A stretch of DNA of 9,442 nucleotides from Hyphomonadaceae bacterium (GCA_003526465.1 DPWD01000386.1:1-9442), one strand, 5' to 3'. Positions 1 through 7,057 are shown, counted from the first letter of the stretch. A program made the numbers and translations. Notes: a model not told the origin generated them from the letters alone.

Positions 1-61
1 GCGGCGCGCGACCCACCCCCTGCCCCACGAGGGGGCGGTGGTTGCGCGCGACCTTCGGCCG
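1..61. repeat. Hairpin flanked by 10-bp direct repeats, downstream of glyQ
   Basis: The 61 bases after the glyQ stop hold no gene I can see. GCGCGCGACC occurs twice, at 4-13 and 44-53. Between the copies, CCCCCT (16-21) can pair with AGGGGG (30-35) around an 8-base loop. There is no T-run on either side, so it does not look like a classical intrinsic terminator. It may be a dispersed repeat unit or a spacer hairpin before the next minus-strand gene, which in many bacteria would be glyS. Confidence 0.4.
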
Positions 62-940
62 TCATTGCTGCCCCTCCGCCCAAGCGCTTGCGCAGCCCTT
101 CGCCAACTCCCGCACTCTTGCGATAAAGCTCTGCCGCTCGGTCGGGCTGACCACGCCGCGCGCGTCGAGCAGATTGAACAGGTGGCTTGCTTTCAGCGTG
201 TAGTCGAAGGCGGGCAGCACATTGCCCTCTTTCAACAAGCGCGCCGCTGTCGCTTCTGCATCGCCGAACCAGCGCAGATTCATCTCGGGGTCGCTGAGCT
301 CAAAATTGAAGCGCGATTGTTGTTTTTCGTTTTCGAGGAACACGTCGCCATAGCTTAGAGGCGTGGCGCTCTCGGGATCGTTGAACGGTAGATCGAAGAC
401 GCGATCGACCCCGAACACGTACATGGCAAGCCGCTCGAGCCCATAAGTGAGTTCGCCCGAGACCGGGCGCACATCCAGGCCGCCGACTTGCTGGAAGTAG
501 GTGTACTGGCTCACCTCCATGCCGTCGCACCACACTTCCCAGCCCAGCCCCCAGGCGCCGACGGTGGGGTTTTCCCAATCGTCCTCGACGAAGCGGATGT
601 CGTGCAGCAGCGGATCGATGCCGATGGCGGCGAGCGAGTTGAGATAGAGAAGCTGCAGGTCCGGCGGGTTCGGTTTCAGGATCACTTGGAACTGGTAATA
701 ATGCTGCAGGCGATTGGGGTTTTCCCCATAGCGGCCGTCCTTCGGGCGGCGCGAAGGCTGCACGTAGGCCGCGCGCCAAGGCTTGGGGCCGAGCGCGCGC
801 AGCGTAGTGGCCGGGTGCAGCGTGCCCGCCCCCACCTGCTCGTCATAAGGCTGCAATATCGCGCAGCCCTGCCCAGCCCAATAATTCTGGAGCGTCAGGA
901 TCACGTCCTGGAAACAGCGGGGGGAAGCGCGGGAAGCCAT
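62..940 (-). CDS. glyQ: Glycyl-tRNA synthetase alpha subunit
   Basis: This 292-residue protein is the catalytic alpha subunit of the bacterial alpha2beta2 glycyl-tRNA synthetase, a cytoplasmic class II enzyme that charges tRNA-Gly with glycine using ATP. It is recognised by long blocks typical of Gly[13 protein letters not shown] near residues 16-27, [20 protein letters not shown] near 61-80, [29 protein letters not shown] and [17 protein letters not shown]. The length is close to the roughly 300 residues usual for the family. The ATG at 940 places [12 protein letters not shown] near the N-terminus, as in known GlyQ proteins. The beta subunit gene, glyS, would be expected further along the minus strand, outside the window. 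A 41-base gap separates it from the upstream hydrolase gene on the same strand, so co-transcription is possible. Identity is secure. Confidence 0.98.
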   Translation of the reverse strand: MASRASPRCFQDVILTLQNYWAGQGCAILQPYDEQVGAGTLHPATTLRALGPKPWRAAYVQPSRRPKDGRYGENPNRLQHYYQFQVILKPNPPDLQLLYLNSLAAIGIDPLLHDIRFVEDDWENPTVGAWGLGWEVWCDGMEVSQYTYFQQVGGLDVRPVSGELTYGLERLAMYVFGVDRVFDLPFNDPESATPLSYGDVFLENEKQQSRFNFELSDPEMNLRWFGDAEATAARLLKEGNVLPAFDYTLKASHLFNLLDARGVVSPTERQSFIARVRELAKGCASAWAEGQQ

Positions 941-981
941 TGCTGCATCCGCGTAAAGGGCGCCGCCCCCTCGATCAAGGC

Positions 982-1878
982 TTAGCGTAAGAACTCATCC
1001 ACAGCCGCCGCGAAAGCCTCAGGTTGATCCAGCGGAATGAAGTGGTAGCTCTGGTCAATTCTTACGAGGTGGTGGTTCGGCAAGGGAGCATAAAGATTGG
1101 TGTAGAGCCCCGTGATCGCAGGCTCGGGCCCCATAGCTGGATCGTAGGCGTAGACGATCGTCACGGGCGTCTGGATCGAAGCGAGATCACCGCGCAGATC
1201 GGTCGTCATAACCTCGTACATGGCGCGCGCCATCACCGAGCGATCCGACGCCAGCGACCAGCCCACAACAGCCGGGCGCAGCGCCTGGGTGCGCACCAGG
1301 CGGTTCATCGTCACCGTTTGGCCGGCAGCGAATTGCTCGGGACTCATCGCAAGCATTGCATCCCGCGCAGCCGCGGCCTGCCGCGCCATGCTCTCCTCGG
1401 TCGCGCTTGCGTCGATCAGCAGCGAGAAGAATGGCAACGCATCGACCACCATGACGCGCCCGACGCTCTCGGGGTGGTGGCGGGCCAGCATGAGCGCGCT
1501 CAGACCGCCGAGCGAATGGCCAATGACGACAGGGCGTACGATGCGGTTCGCTTCAATGTAGCGATGAAGGTCGTGGACAAAAGGATGCACGACCTCGCCG
1601 TCGCTGACGACGCCCGTGGGCTCGCCAGCAAACCCCGCGAGCTGCAACACGTGTACGCGATGGGTTGCGGAAAGCTGTACAAGGGCGGCGTCCCAGACGT
1701 CGCGGCTCGACGCGAGCCCGGGGATCAGGATCACGTCGGGGCCCTGACCGGCAACTTCCACCGAAAAGCGTGATGGCGCATAAGCCCCACTTTGCTGCGT
1801 TTGCGCGGCGCTGGCGCAACCCGCCACCACCGCCACGGTCACGGCCATGACGAGCGTCCGACGCACAATTCTTCTCAT
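982..1878 (-). CDS. Alpha/beta hydrolase with lipoprotein signal peptide
   Basis: This 298-residue alpha/beta-hydrolase-fold protein is probably an esterase- or lipase-like enzyme anchored as a lipoprotein; its substrate is unknown. The N-terminus MRRIVRR plus a hydrophobic stretch ending VVAGC (Cys21) is a lipobox-type signal peptide. Further along are the oxyanion-side segment ILIPGLASS (50-58), the nucleophile elbow GHSLGG (120-125, Ser122), a likely acid Asp246 in IVYAYD, and His279 in [14 protein letters not shown]. All three triad positions are therefore visible. The ATG at 1878 was chosen because AGGGAG lies 7 bases upstream and because it creates the signal peptide. The longer open frame to 2136 would only overlap the regulator gene. 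The start lies 11 bases after the stop of the HTH gene, so it probably belongs to that operon and may respond to that regulator. Confidence 0.85.
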   Translation of the reverse strand: MRRIVRRTLVMAVTVAVVAGCASAAQTQQSGAYAPSRFSVEVAGQGPDVILIPGLASSRDVWDAALVQLSATHRVHVLQLAGFAGEPTGVVSDGEVVHPFVHDLHRYIEANRIVRPVVIGHSLGGLSALMLARHHPESVGRVMVVDALPFFSLLIDASATEESMARQAAAARDAMLAMSPEQFAAGQTVTMNRLVRTQALRPAVVGWSLASDRSVMARAMYEVMTTDLRGDLASIQTPVTIVYAYDPAMGPEPAITGLYTNLYAPLPNHHLVRIDQSYHFIPLDQPEAFAAAVDEFLR

Positions 1879-1889
1879 GCGCAGTCTCC

Positions 1890-2102
1890 CTATTCCGCCG
1901 CCTGCGCGGCATCGTTGTTGAAGAAAATGTGCTCGATCGGCATTCCGAACAGCGCAGCGATCTTGAACGCCAGCGGCAAGCTGGGATCGTATTTGCCAGT
2001 CTCGATCGCGTTGACGCTCTGGCGCGAGACATCGAGCTGCTCGGCCAAATCCGCCTGACTCCAATTGCGCTCGGCGCGCAGCACTTTGAGGCGGTTCCTC
2101 AT
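1890..2102 (-). CDS. Small Xre-family HTH regulator (module 2)
   Basis: This 70-residue protein is almost entirely a Cro/C1-type helix-turn-helix domain: NRLKVLRAERNWSQADLAEQ, then LDVSRQSVNAIETGKYDPSL and a closing AFKIAALFGMPIEHIF. This is the YozG-like class of very short DNA-binding regulators that often sit beside small membrane proteins. The start at 2102 was chosen because its ATG overlaps the stop of the preceding membrane protein gene in an ATGA arrangement (2099-2102), which indicates translational coupling. The open frame continues upstream to 2150 but without support. It is followed after 11 bases by the hydrolase gene. Likely roles are autoregulation and control of the neighbouring membrane protein. 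It resembles the HTH protein at 2655-2879 in layout and key residues (VSRQS/VTRQT, AIE.GKY.P), so the two modules may be old duplicates. Confidence 0.92.
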   Translation of the reverse strand: MRNRLKVLRAERNWSQADLAEQLDVSRQSVNAIETGKYDPSLPLAFKIAALFGMPIEHIFFNNDAAQAAE

Positions 2103-2512
2103 TTGTAGCGCCGCCAAATGAAGAACTGAGCCACACCCATGCATAGGCAAAAAACCGGAAAAGTCAGATAGAGCGGGAACCGCGAGACTTGCGCGAACTC
2201 TTCAAGAAAGCCCCAGACGCTGGTGAAGCTGAGCGTGAGGCCCAGTCCCCAGAGCATCGACTGCACCACGATCGAGCGCTTGAACTCGTCGGCTTCATCG
2301 ACAAGGTAGGCGCCCATCGCCCAGATCGTCGCCAAGAGCGGCAACGACGGCGCCACGGCGAGCGCAAAGCGCCATGGCCCGTTCGCGAGTTCGCTGCCCT
2401 CGATGTATTCAAGCGCGAGCACACTTGCGATCAACAGCCCCGCGTAGGCGATCATGCTGAGCGTGAAGCGTTTGAGGTACCGGCTTCGGGCAGTGCCACG
2501 GACTTCGGCCAT
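2099..2512 (-). CDS. Four-helix small membrane protein (module 2)
   Basis: This 137-residue inner-membrane protein of unknown function has four probable transmembrane helices, near residues 17-35, 49-70, 82-100 and 112-133. Between helices 2 and 3 is an acidic loop with DEADEFKRS (72-80), which resembles the position of the DERD loop in the DUF2178-like protein of the other module. It may be a sensor or partner of the adjacent HTH protein, as in other HTH plus membrane-protein pairs, but this is inference. The ATG at 2512 is the conventional start. A GTG at 2524 is in frame and overlaps the stop of a small upstream ORF (GTGA), which would give 141 residues by termination-reinitiation. Neither start has a clear ribosome binding site. 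Its stop overlaps the HTH start by 4 bases. Confidence 0.82.
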   Translation of the reverse strand: MAEVRGTARSRYLKRFTLSMIAYAGLLIASVLALEYIEGSELANGPWRFALAVAPSLPLLATIWAMGAYLVDEADEFKRSIVVQSMLWGLGLTLSFTSVWGFLEEFAQVSRFPLYLTFPVFCLCMGVAQFFIWRRYK

Positions 2513-2520
2513 GGAGTTGC

Positions 2521-2604
2521 TCACTGGCCAAGGGCGACGGCCAGCGCCGTCATAATGCCGACAATCACCGCAATCAGCGTTCCAAAATTCCACTCCGGGC
2601 ACAT
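2521..2604 (-). CDS. Candidate 27-residue membrane peptide
   Basis: A short ORF encodes 27 residues beginning MCPEWNFG and continuing as a single hydrophobic helix (TLIAVIVGIMTALAVALG), ending in Gln. Three things support it: a GGAG motif at 2611-2614 placed 6 bases before the ATG at 2604; a stop codon overlapping a possible GTG start of the next gene (GTGA, 2521-2524); and a promoter-like pair just upstream at 2631-2658. An in-frame ATG at 2616 would give 31 residues (adding MELP). The composition is a clean transmembrane helix, which chance reading of intergenic DNA would rarely produce. It may be a small subunit or regulator of the downstream membrane protein, or simply a leader peptide coupling its translation. 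No family is recognised. Confidence 0.5.
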   Translation of the reverse strand: MCPEWNFGTLIAVIVGIMTALAVALGQ

Positions 2605-2630
2605 GGGCAACTCCATCAAGTTTCCATGTC

Positions 2631-2658
2631 CATATATCAAGCTCACTTGACTAGTCAA
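2631..2658 (-). promoter_or_regulatory. Candidate promoter of module 2
   Basis: On the minus strand, TTGACT (2658-2653) is followed after 16 bases by TATATG (2636-2631). This resembles a sigma-70-type -35/-10 pair (TATATG matches four of six -10 positions). It would start transcription just before the small membrane peptide. The -35 box lies inside the 14-bp palindrome, an arrangement expected of a repressed, autoregulated promoter. It also overlaps the end of the upstream HTH gene. Confidence 0.4.
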
Positions 2659-2659
2659 G
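2646..2659. promoter_or_regulatory. Perfect 14-bp palindrome, probable HTH operator
   Basis: CTTGACTAGTCAAG is its own reverse complement. It spans the stop codon of the module 1 HTH gene (2655-2657) and the putative -35 box of module 2. The size and perfect dyad symmetry fit a dimeric Xre-type repressor. The half-site GTCAAG recurs twice upstream of module 1 (3323-3328 and 3365-3370), which hints that the same or a related regulator could act at both promoters. Binding is inferred. Confidence 0.5.
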
Positions 2660-2879
2660 GGGGGTTGACACACCCCCACTGAAACACCTCCTCCAGCGGC
2701 TGGCCGAACACCTCGGCGATGCGGAACGCGGCCTCCAGGGTTGGCGAATATTTGCCAGCCTCGATGGCGGCGATGGTCTGGCGGGTGACGCCGATGCGCT
2801 CGCCCAGTTCGGCTTGCGTCATCTCGCCCGCCATGAAGCGCAGCGTGCGGATGGAATTGGTGAGGCGCCGCTCAGCCAT
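2655..2879 (-). CDS. Small Xre-family HTH regulator (module 1)
   Basis: This 74-residue Cro/C1-type DNA-binding protein has its HTH in IRTLRFMAGEMTQAELGERI followed by GVTRQTIAAIEAGKYSPTLE, with the family-typical end AFRIAEVFGQPLEEVFQ. It ends in a short CVNPP tail. The ATG at 2879 overlaps the end of the DUF2178-like gene by 8 bases (2872-2879), so the two are one transcriptional and probably translational unit. It is a likely autoregulator of the pair. It is clearly related to the second regulator at 1890-2102 (shared TQ/SQAeL, RQ.. AIE.GKY.P and AF.IA..FG.P.E..F), which supports module duplication or parallel recruitment. The gene's stop lies inside a perfect palindrome that may be a binding site for one of these regulators. 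Confidence 0.93.
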   Translation of the reverse strand: MAERRLTNSIRTLRFMAGEMTQAELGERIGVTRQTIAAIEAGKYSPTLEAAFRIAEVFGQPLEEVFQWGCVNPP

Positions 2880-3312
2880 GCCAACCTCGGCTGGCTTTGC
2901 TCTCCTTCAGCCCCTTTCGATACATCACAATGATCAAACCGTGGCGGACGATCTCGGCCAACGCGATGGCGAAAACCGCTGCATTGAAGAGTTTCCAGCC
3001 CGATTGGGTGAACGGCAGGACGCAGCCTACGAGGACGATGCCGGTTACCAGAATATTGTACGCCACCGCGGTTGCCCGTTGCTCAATGGCGAGATCGCGC
3101 TCGTCTCCGCTCACCTCGTCTTTGCGCCGCAGCGCAATCACGGCGCTCACTGTTGCGATGATCACCACCTGGACGATCGCGGTCGCGGCGAACATGACGA
3201 TCTGAGTCCAGAACGTGGTTTCACCCGTCAATACAACGGCGGTGAAATACACGGTGTAGGTCACCACCAAAGTGAGAAGCCAAACCCACGCGAATTGCTC
3301 CCGAGCCACCAT
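2872..3312 (-). CDS. DUF2178-like small membrane protein (module 1)
   Basis: This 146-residue inner-membrane protein has four probable helices, near residues 8-29, 37-60, 83-102 and 107-130. The loop between helices 2 and 3 holds SGDERDLAIEQRA (68-80), resembling the D-E-R...I...A signature of DUF2178-type membrane proteins, which are commonly encoded beside a short HTH regulator. The function of that family is not known to me. The ATG at 3312 was chosen because GGAG lies 6 bases upstream; a TTG at 3327 would add MTEID but uses that ribosome binding site as coding sequence. It is the first gene of the minus-strand set and diverges from rnhB. It may sense a membrane condition and signal to the HTH partner, but this is inference. 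Confidence 0.85.
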   Translation of the reverse strand: MVAREQFAWVWLLTLVVTYTVYFTAVVLTGETTFWTQIVMFAATAIVQVVIIATVSAVIALRRKDEVSGDERDLAIEQRATAVAYNILVTGIVLVGCVLPFTQSGWKLFNAAVFAIALAEIVRHGLIIVMYRKGLKESKASRGWHG

Positions 3313-3430
3313 GTCAATCTCCGTCAAGTTATACGGCCATCACGTTAGTTTTACTTTACATCGAGTCAAGCAAATAACGCACAGCGTTCGTCGTTTGCCG
3401 GATTGGCTGAATCCACGCATCGTCACGTCC
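3313..3430. promoter_or_regulatory. Divergent intergenic region between module 1 and rnhB
   Basis: This 118-base AT-richer stretch must hold the promoter for the membrane/HTH module and could hold one for rnhB. On the minus strand, TTGACT (3369-3364) could be a -35 box, but no convincing -10 follows. CTTGAC half-sites occur on that strand at 3370-3365 and 3328-3323. An AT-rich run with GTAAAGTAAAAC lies at about 3346-3360. Two GANTC sites, GAGTC (3363-3367) and GAATC (3409-3413), could be methylated by the CcrM encoded nearby. Confidence 0.4.
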
Positions 3431-4000
3431 ATGGGGATTTGCGGGATAGATGAAGCGGGGCGCGGGCCCTGGGCCGGGCCGGTTGTGGCGGCGGCGGTGA
3501 TCCTGCCTTCCATGGGTAGACCCAAGGGGCTGGCGGACTCCAAGCAGCTTACCGCCGAGACCCGCGAAGAGTTGGCGTTGGCGATCCGCGCCTGCGCAAT
3601 GGTTGGGTTTGGTGCGGCCAGCCCGACGGAGATCGATCAGCTCAACATCCTTCAGGCGACCTATTTGGCGATGCGCCGGGCGCTCGAGGCCTTACCCCAG
3701 CGCCCGGCGGCCTTGCTGATCGACGGCAATGCCGCGCCGGATTTCGGCCTCCCTACCGAAACCATCGTCGACGGCGACGCGCACGTGGCTTGCATTTCCG
3801 CCGCTTCGATCATCGCGAAGGTAGAGCGCGACCGCATGATGGTCGAACTCTGCGCGCGCCATCCTGGCTATGCCTTCTCCAAGCACAAAGGCTACGGCAC
3901 GCCCGAGCATCAGGAAGCGCTGGCCCGGCTCGGCCCCTGCGCGATCCATCGTCTGAGCTTCAAACCGGTGCGCGCCGCCCTCGAGGCCCGCGCTGCTTAG
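3431..4000 (+). CDS. rnhB: Ribonuclease HII
   Basis: This 189-residue cytoplasmic enzyme cuts the RNA strand of RNA-DNA hybrids and starts removal of ribonucleotides misincorporated in DNA. The N-terminal GIDEAGRGPWAGPVVAAAVIL is the family signature and gives the catalytic Asp7 and Glu8. Asp98 in LLIDGN and Asp116 in VDGDAHVACISAASIIAKVE complete the four-carboxylate site. HPGYAFSKHKGYGTPEHQEAL (residues 144-164) is the conserved C-terminal block. The ATG at 3431 places GIDEAGRG at residue 5, as is common for short RNase HII proteins. The open frame extends upstream to 3272, but that part would overlap the divergent gene and shows no family similarity. ccrM follows 134 bases downstream on the same strand, an order I recall from Caulobacter. 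Confidence 0.96.
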   Translation: MGICGIDEAGRGPWAGPVVAAAVILPSMGRPKGLADSKQLTAETREELALAIRACAMVGFGAASPTEIDQLNILQATYLAMRRALEALPQRPAALLIDGNAAPDFGLPTETIVDGDAHVACISAASIIAKVERDRMMVELCARHPGYAFSKHKGYGTPEHQEALARLGPCAIHRLSFKPVRAALEARAA

Positions 4001-4032
4001 CGCAATCAACGCACCCGAACCACAACATGTAG

Positions 4033-5226
<1,194 letters not shown>

Positions 5227-5254
5227 GGATTGTCTAATCCTAACAATCCGTTAG
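5227..5254. repeat. Overlapping inverted repeats after ccrM
   Basis: Immediately after the ccrM stop, GGATTGT (5227-5233) and ACAATCC (5243-5249) form a perfect 7-bp inverted repeat with a 9-base loop. Two alternative hairpins use the same bases: GGATT (5227-5231) with AATCC (5236-5240), and CTAAC (5240-5244) with GTTAG (5250-5254). AATCC or its complement appears three times in 23 bases. There is no T-run, so operator or RNA-switch-like roles are as likely as termination of ccrM. Confidence 0.5.
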
Positions 5255-5280
5255 TCTCTCCCGGAATGAGTGGGGAGAGA
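5255..5280 (+). promoter_or_regulatory. Hairpin that would sequester the ParA-like gene's ribosome binding site
   Basis: TCTCTCCC (5255-5262) pairs perfectly with GGGAGAGA (5273-5280) around a 10-base loop. The 3' arm is the purine-rich ribosome binding site of the ATPase gene, whose ATG begins at 5283. If folded in mRNA, this 8-bp stem would hide the binding site. This suggests translational control of the cassette; pairing was judged by eye only. Confidence 0.55.
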
Positions 5281-5282
5281 GC

Positions 5283-6449
5283 ATGCCGGGCGATCCGTCC
5301 AATTTGCTAACCGGAATCTTGGCCCAATTCGGCGAGCAGTCCAGGCCATTCGTAGAGATCGCCATCTTGGTTGTTCTCGCCGGAGCAGCCGTCGCAACGG
5401 CGCTCAACCCGATCCTTGAATTCATCGACAGGATGCGGCGGTTCGGGCGTTGGCTATGGCGCTCGATACCAAGCATTGTGCGCAAGCTCTTCGGCGGCCG
5501 ACCGCCTACGCCGCTTCCACCCGCCGAACCCAACAGGGTCATTCCCAACGAAACGACGATCTGGGAGTTGTACGCACCTCAACAGCCCATCTTTCCGAAT
5601 TCAAACGGCATACCGATAATAACCGTCGCCAACAACAAAGGCGGAGTGGCCAAAACGACAATCGCAGCCAACCTCGCGGTCTACTTTCGCGACCGATTTC
5701 AGAAGCCCGTCCTGCTTATCGATTTTGACTATCAGGGATCGCTGTCCCAAACGATTCGCGGCGAAGCAGGCTACACCGAGCCCGACATCACGGCTGACAT
5801 CCTGATTAGCGCACCAAGCGCCGCGATCAACCCGGCGCTGTATGCGCGTGAAATGCGCCGCGAGTTGGAGAATGTGTTCATATATCCCACGACCTACCCC
5901 TTCGCGACAATCGAGAACAACTTGATGGCCGACTGGCTCAGAAGCGAAGGGGGCGATCTCATGTATCGCTTGTGCGCGCTGCTTCGCCAACCCGCGTATC
6001 AAGAGAAATATTGCGCCGTGTTGATTGATTGCCCGCCGAGGCTCACCACCGGCTCAATCAATGCGCTGTGCGCGAGCACCCACCTCCTCGTGCCGACGAC
6101 GTTGGACGACATGTCCGCGCAGGCCGCCGAGTATTTCCTGTCGCAGATATCGAGGATGAGCCAAGCCGAGACACGACCAGTATTTCCGAAACTGAAGGTA
6201 ATCGGGATCGTCCCCTCGATTGTTTATCGAGACGGCGACACTCTGTTAGGCGAAATACGAACAAGGGAACGTCTCGTGCGCTATGGCAGCTCGTTTTGGA
6301 GGCGCGATGATTTTGTACTGACAGGGGCTTCAATCCCACGGACAGCCGACATATCTAACTACGCAGGCGCCGGCGTAGCCTATGTCAGAAAACCGAGGGC
6401 TCGCCAGATATTCGAGAAGCTGGGCAAGGAGGTTGAAAAGCGGCTTTGA
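5283..6449 (+). CDS. Membrane-anchored ParA/MinD-type ATPase
   Basis: This 388-residue P-loop ATPase is of the ParA/MinD (SIMIBI) class. An N-terminal hydrophobic segment (about residues 23-48, FVEIAILVVLAGAAVATAL) looks like a transmembrane anchor. A basic juxtamembrane stretch (50-68) and a Pro-rich linker (74-88) follow. The ATPase domain starts near 110: deviant Walker A KGGVAKTT (119-126, with signature lysine Lys119 and P-loop Lys124), LLIDFDYQGSLS (Walker A', 144-155) and Walker B VLIDCPP (246-252). Such ATPases dimerise on ATP and position DNA or protein cargo; a fixed membrane anchor on this family is unusual. The ATG at 5283 follows GGGGAG closely. Base composition is clearly lower in GC than in ccrM and guaA, suggesting transfer. 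The next gene overlaps by 4 bases. This is unlikely to be the chromosomal ParA, since no ParB or parS is present. The cellular role is unknown. Confidence 0.85.
   Translation: MPGDPSNLLTGILAQFGEQSRPFVEIAILVVLAGAAVATALNPILEFIDRMRRFGRWLWRSIPSIVRKLFGGRPPTPLPPAEPNRVIPNETTIWELYAPQQPIFPNSNGIPIITVANNKGGVAKTTIAANLAVYFRDRFQKPVLLIDFDYQGSLSQTIRGEAGYTEPDITADILISAPSAAINPALYAREMRRELENVFIYPTTYPFATIENNLMADWLRSEGGDLMYRLCALLRQPAYQEKYCAVLIDCPPRLTTGSINALCASTHLLVPTTLDDMSAQAAEYFLSQISRMSQAETRPVFPKLKVIGIVPSIVYRDGDTLLGEIRTRERLVRYGSSFWRRDDFVLTGASIPRTADISNYAGAGVAYVRKPRARQIFEKLGKEVEKRL
6426..6433 (+). promoter_or_regulatory. Strong Shine-Dalgarno for the ATPase partner gene
   Basis: AAGGAGGT is a perfect anti-16S match inside the end of the ATPase gene. 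It stands 12 bases before the TTG at 6446, longer than usual. It supports real translation of the partner from TTG, since no in-frame start lies closer to it. Confidence 0.6.
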
Positions 6450-6913
6450 CCGGTAGCGTACACGATCTCCGCCTCCTGCTGGAGGCGGCATGCAATTCCG
6501 ATCCTACCCTAAGGTCGGACAACGCCGTTAGGGAGTTGGTAGGGATTCTCGCCCAGTTCGATGCTATGAGCATCGACGATTTCTTTGCGCGCCTCATGGG
6601 CAGGAAAGAAGAAGCGGTTAAGCCGAAGCTGCGGCCGCCTGTAGAGGTTGACGAAATCGTTTCACGTTTGAAGTCAGCCTTGCCCAGCGATGATGCGTTT
6701 CATCGCGTCATGGATGGATTGGCGCACAAGAAATCCGTCACAAAGCCCCTGCTGACGCGCGTGTTCTATGCATTATTTGACCGCTCCGAGGGAGTTCCCA
6801 AAAGGGCCACGCGTTCGGAACTCTTGCGCCTGATCGAAGACGAGCGGAACATCCTGGTTCGGAACGACAAGATGGGGCAATTGCTTGGGCGGCGCATTGT
6901 CTCCGCAGAGTAG
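6446..6913 (+). CDS. Small soluble partner protein of the ParA-like ATPase, unknown family
   Basis: I do not recognise this 155-residue protein. It is soluble, highly charged and mostly helical by inspection, with no transmembrane helix, signal peptide, HTH or ParB-like motif visible. Residues 1-44 are acidic and hydrophobic (LRLLLEAA, LVGILAQFDAMS), about 47-62 are basic and Pro-rich, and the C-terminal half ends in a basic patch, LLGRRIVSAE. The start is a TTG at 6446 that overlaps the ATPase stop (TTGA), preceded by the perfect Shine-Dalgarno at 6426-6433. Overlap and shared low GC make the two genes a cassette, so it is probably a cargo adaptor or activator of the ATPase, by analogy with ParA-partner pairs. 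The phrase GILAQF also occurs in the ATPase at residues 11-16. A decayed copy of its 3' end lies just downstream. Confidence 0.75.
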   Translation: MTGSVHDLRLLLEAACNSDPTLRSDNAVRELVGILAQFDAMSIDDFFARLMGRKEEAVKPKLRPPVEVDEIVSRLKSALPSDDAFHRVMDGLAHKKSVTKPLLTRVFYALFDRSEGVPKRATRSELLRLIEDERNILVRNDKMGQLLGRRIVSAE

Positions 6914-6928
6914 CTAGCCACGCCAGCT

Positions 6929-7027
6929 ATGAACCTGGTCGCCTCGCGCGGAACCCTCCGCCGGCAAATGCTAGGGCGGCGAGTGGTCCGCGCTGAGTGG
7001 CGGCGATTGCGGGGAACAGGGCATTGA
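6929..7027 (+). pseudogene. Remnant resembling the 3' end of the partner gene
   Basis: Bases 6963-7000 match 6876-6913, the last bases of the partner gene, at 29 of 38 positions without gaps. The matched stretch is in the same codon phase: it encodes QMLGRRVVRAE against QLLGRRIVSAE, then continues WRRLRGTGH to a TGA at 7025-7027. The frame is open from 6929 (ATG) and is also in frame with the partner gene's own TAG at 6911. The copy is richer in GC than the intact gene. It most likely descends from a related, older gene whose 5' part was lost or replaced. Chance similarity, or a short duplication, cannot be excluded. Confidence 0.4.
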
Positions 7028-7057
7028 CGCCCCCGTCGACGCGCTCCATTTCAGGCC

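Noticed and set aside
1879..2136. N-terminal extension of the hydrolase frame to 2136
   Set aside because: It would overlap the HTH gene throughout, has no hydrolase similarity, and would bury the lipoprotein signal peptide.
3272..3430. Upstream extension of the rnhB frame
   Set aside because: It overlaps the start of the divergent membrane gene; RNase HII homology starts at residue 3 of the shorter form.
5283..6913. Chromosomal or plasmid parAB partition locus
   Set aside because: The partner lacks a ParB nuclease/HTH signature, no parS-like palindrome was seen, and the ATPase carries a membrane anchor.
6911..6929. TAGCT...AGCTA hairpin at the partner stop as a terminator
   Set aside because: Only a 5-bp perfect stem and no T-run; too weak to call.
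6914..7057. Purine riboswitch before guaA
   Set aside because: No purine-riboswitch core or convincing paired structure was recognised; only short GC hairpins are present.
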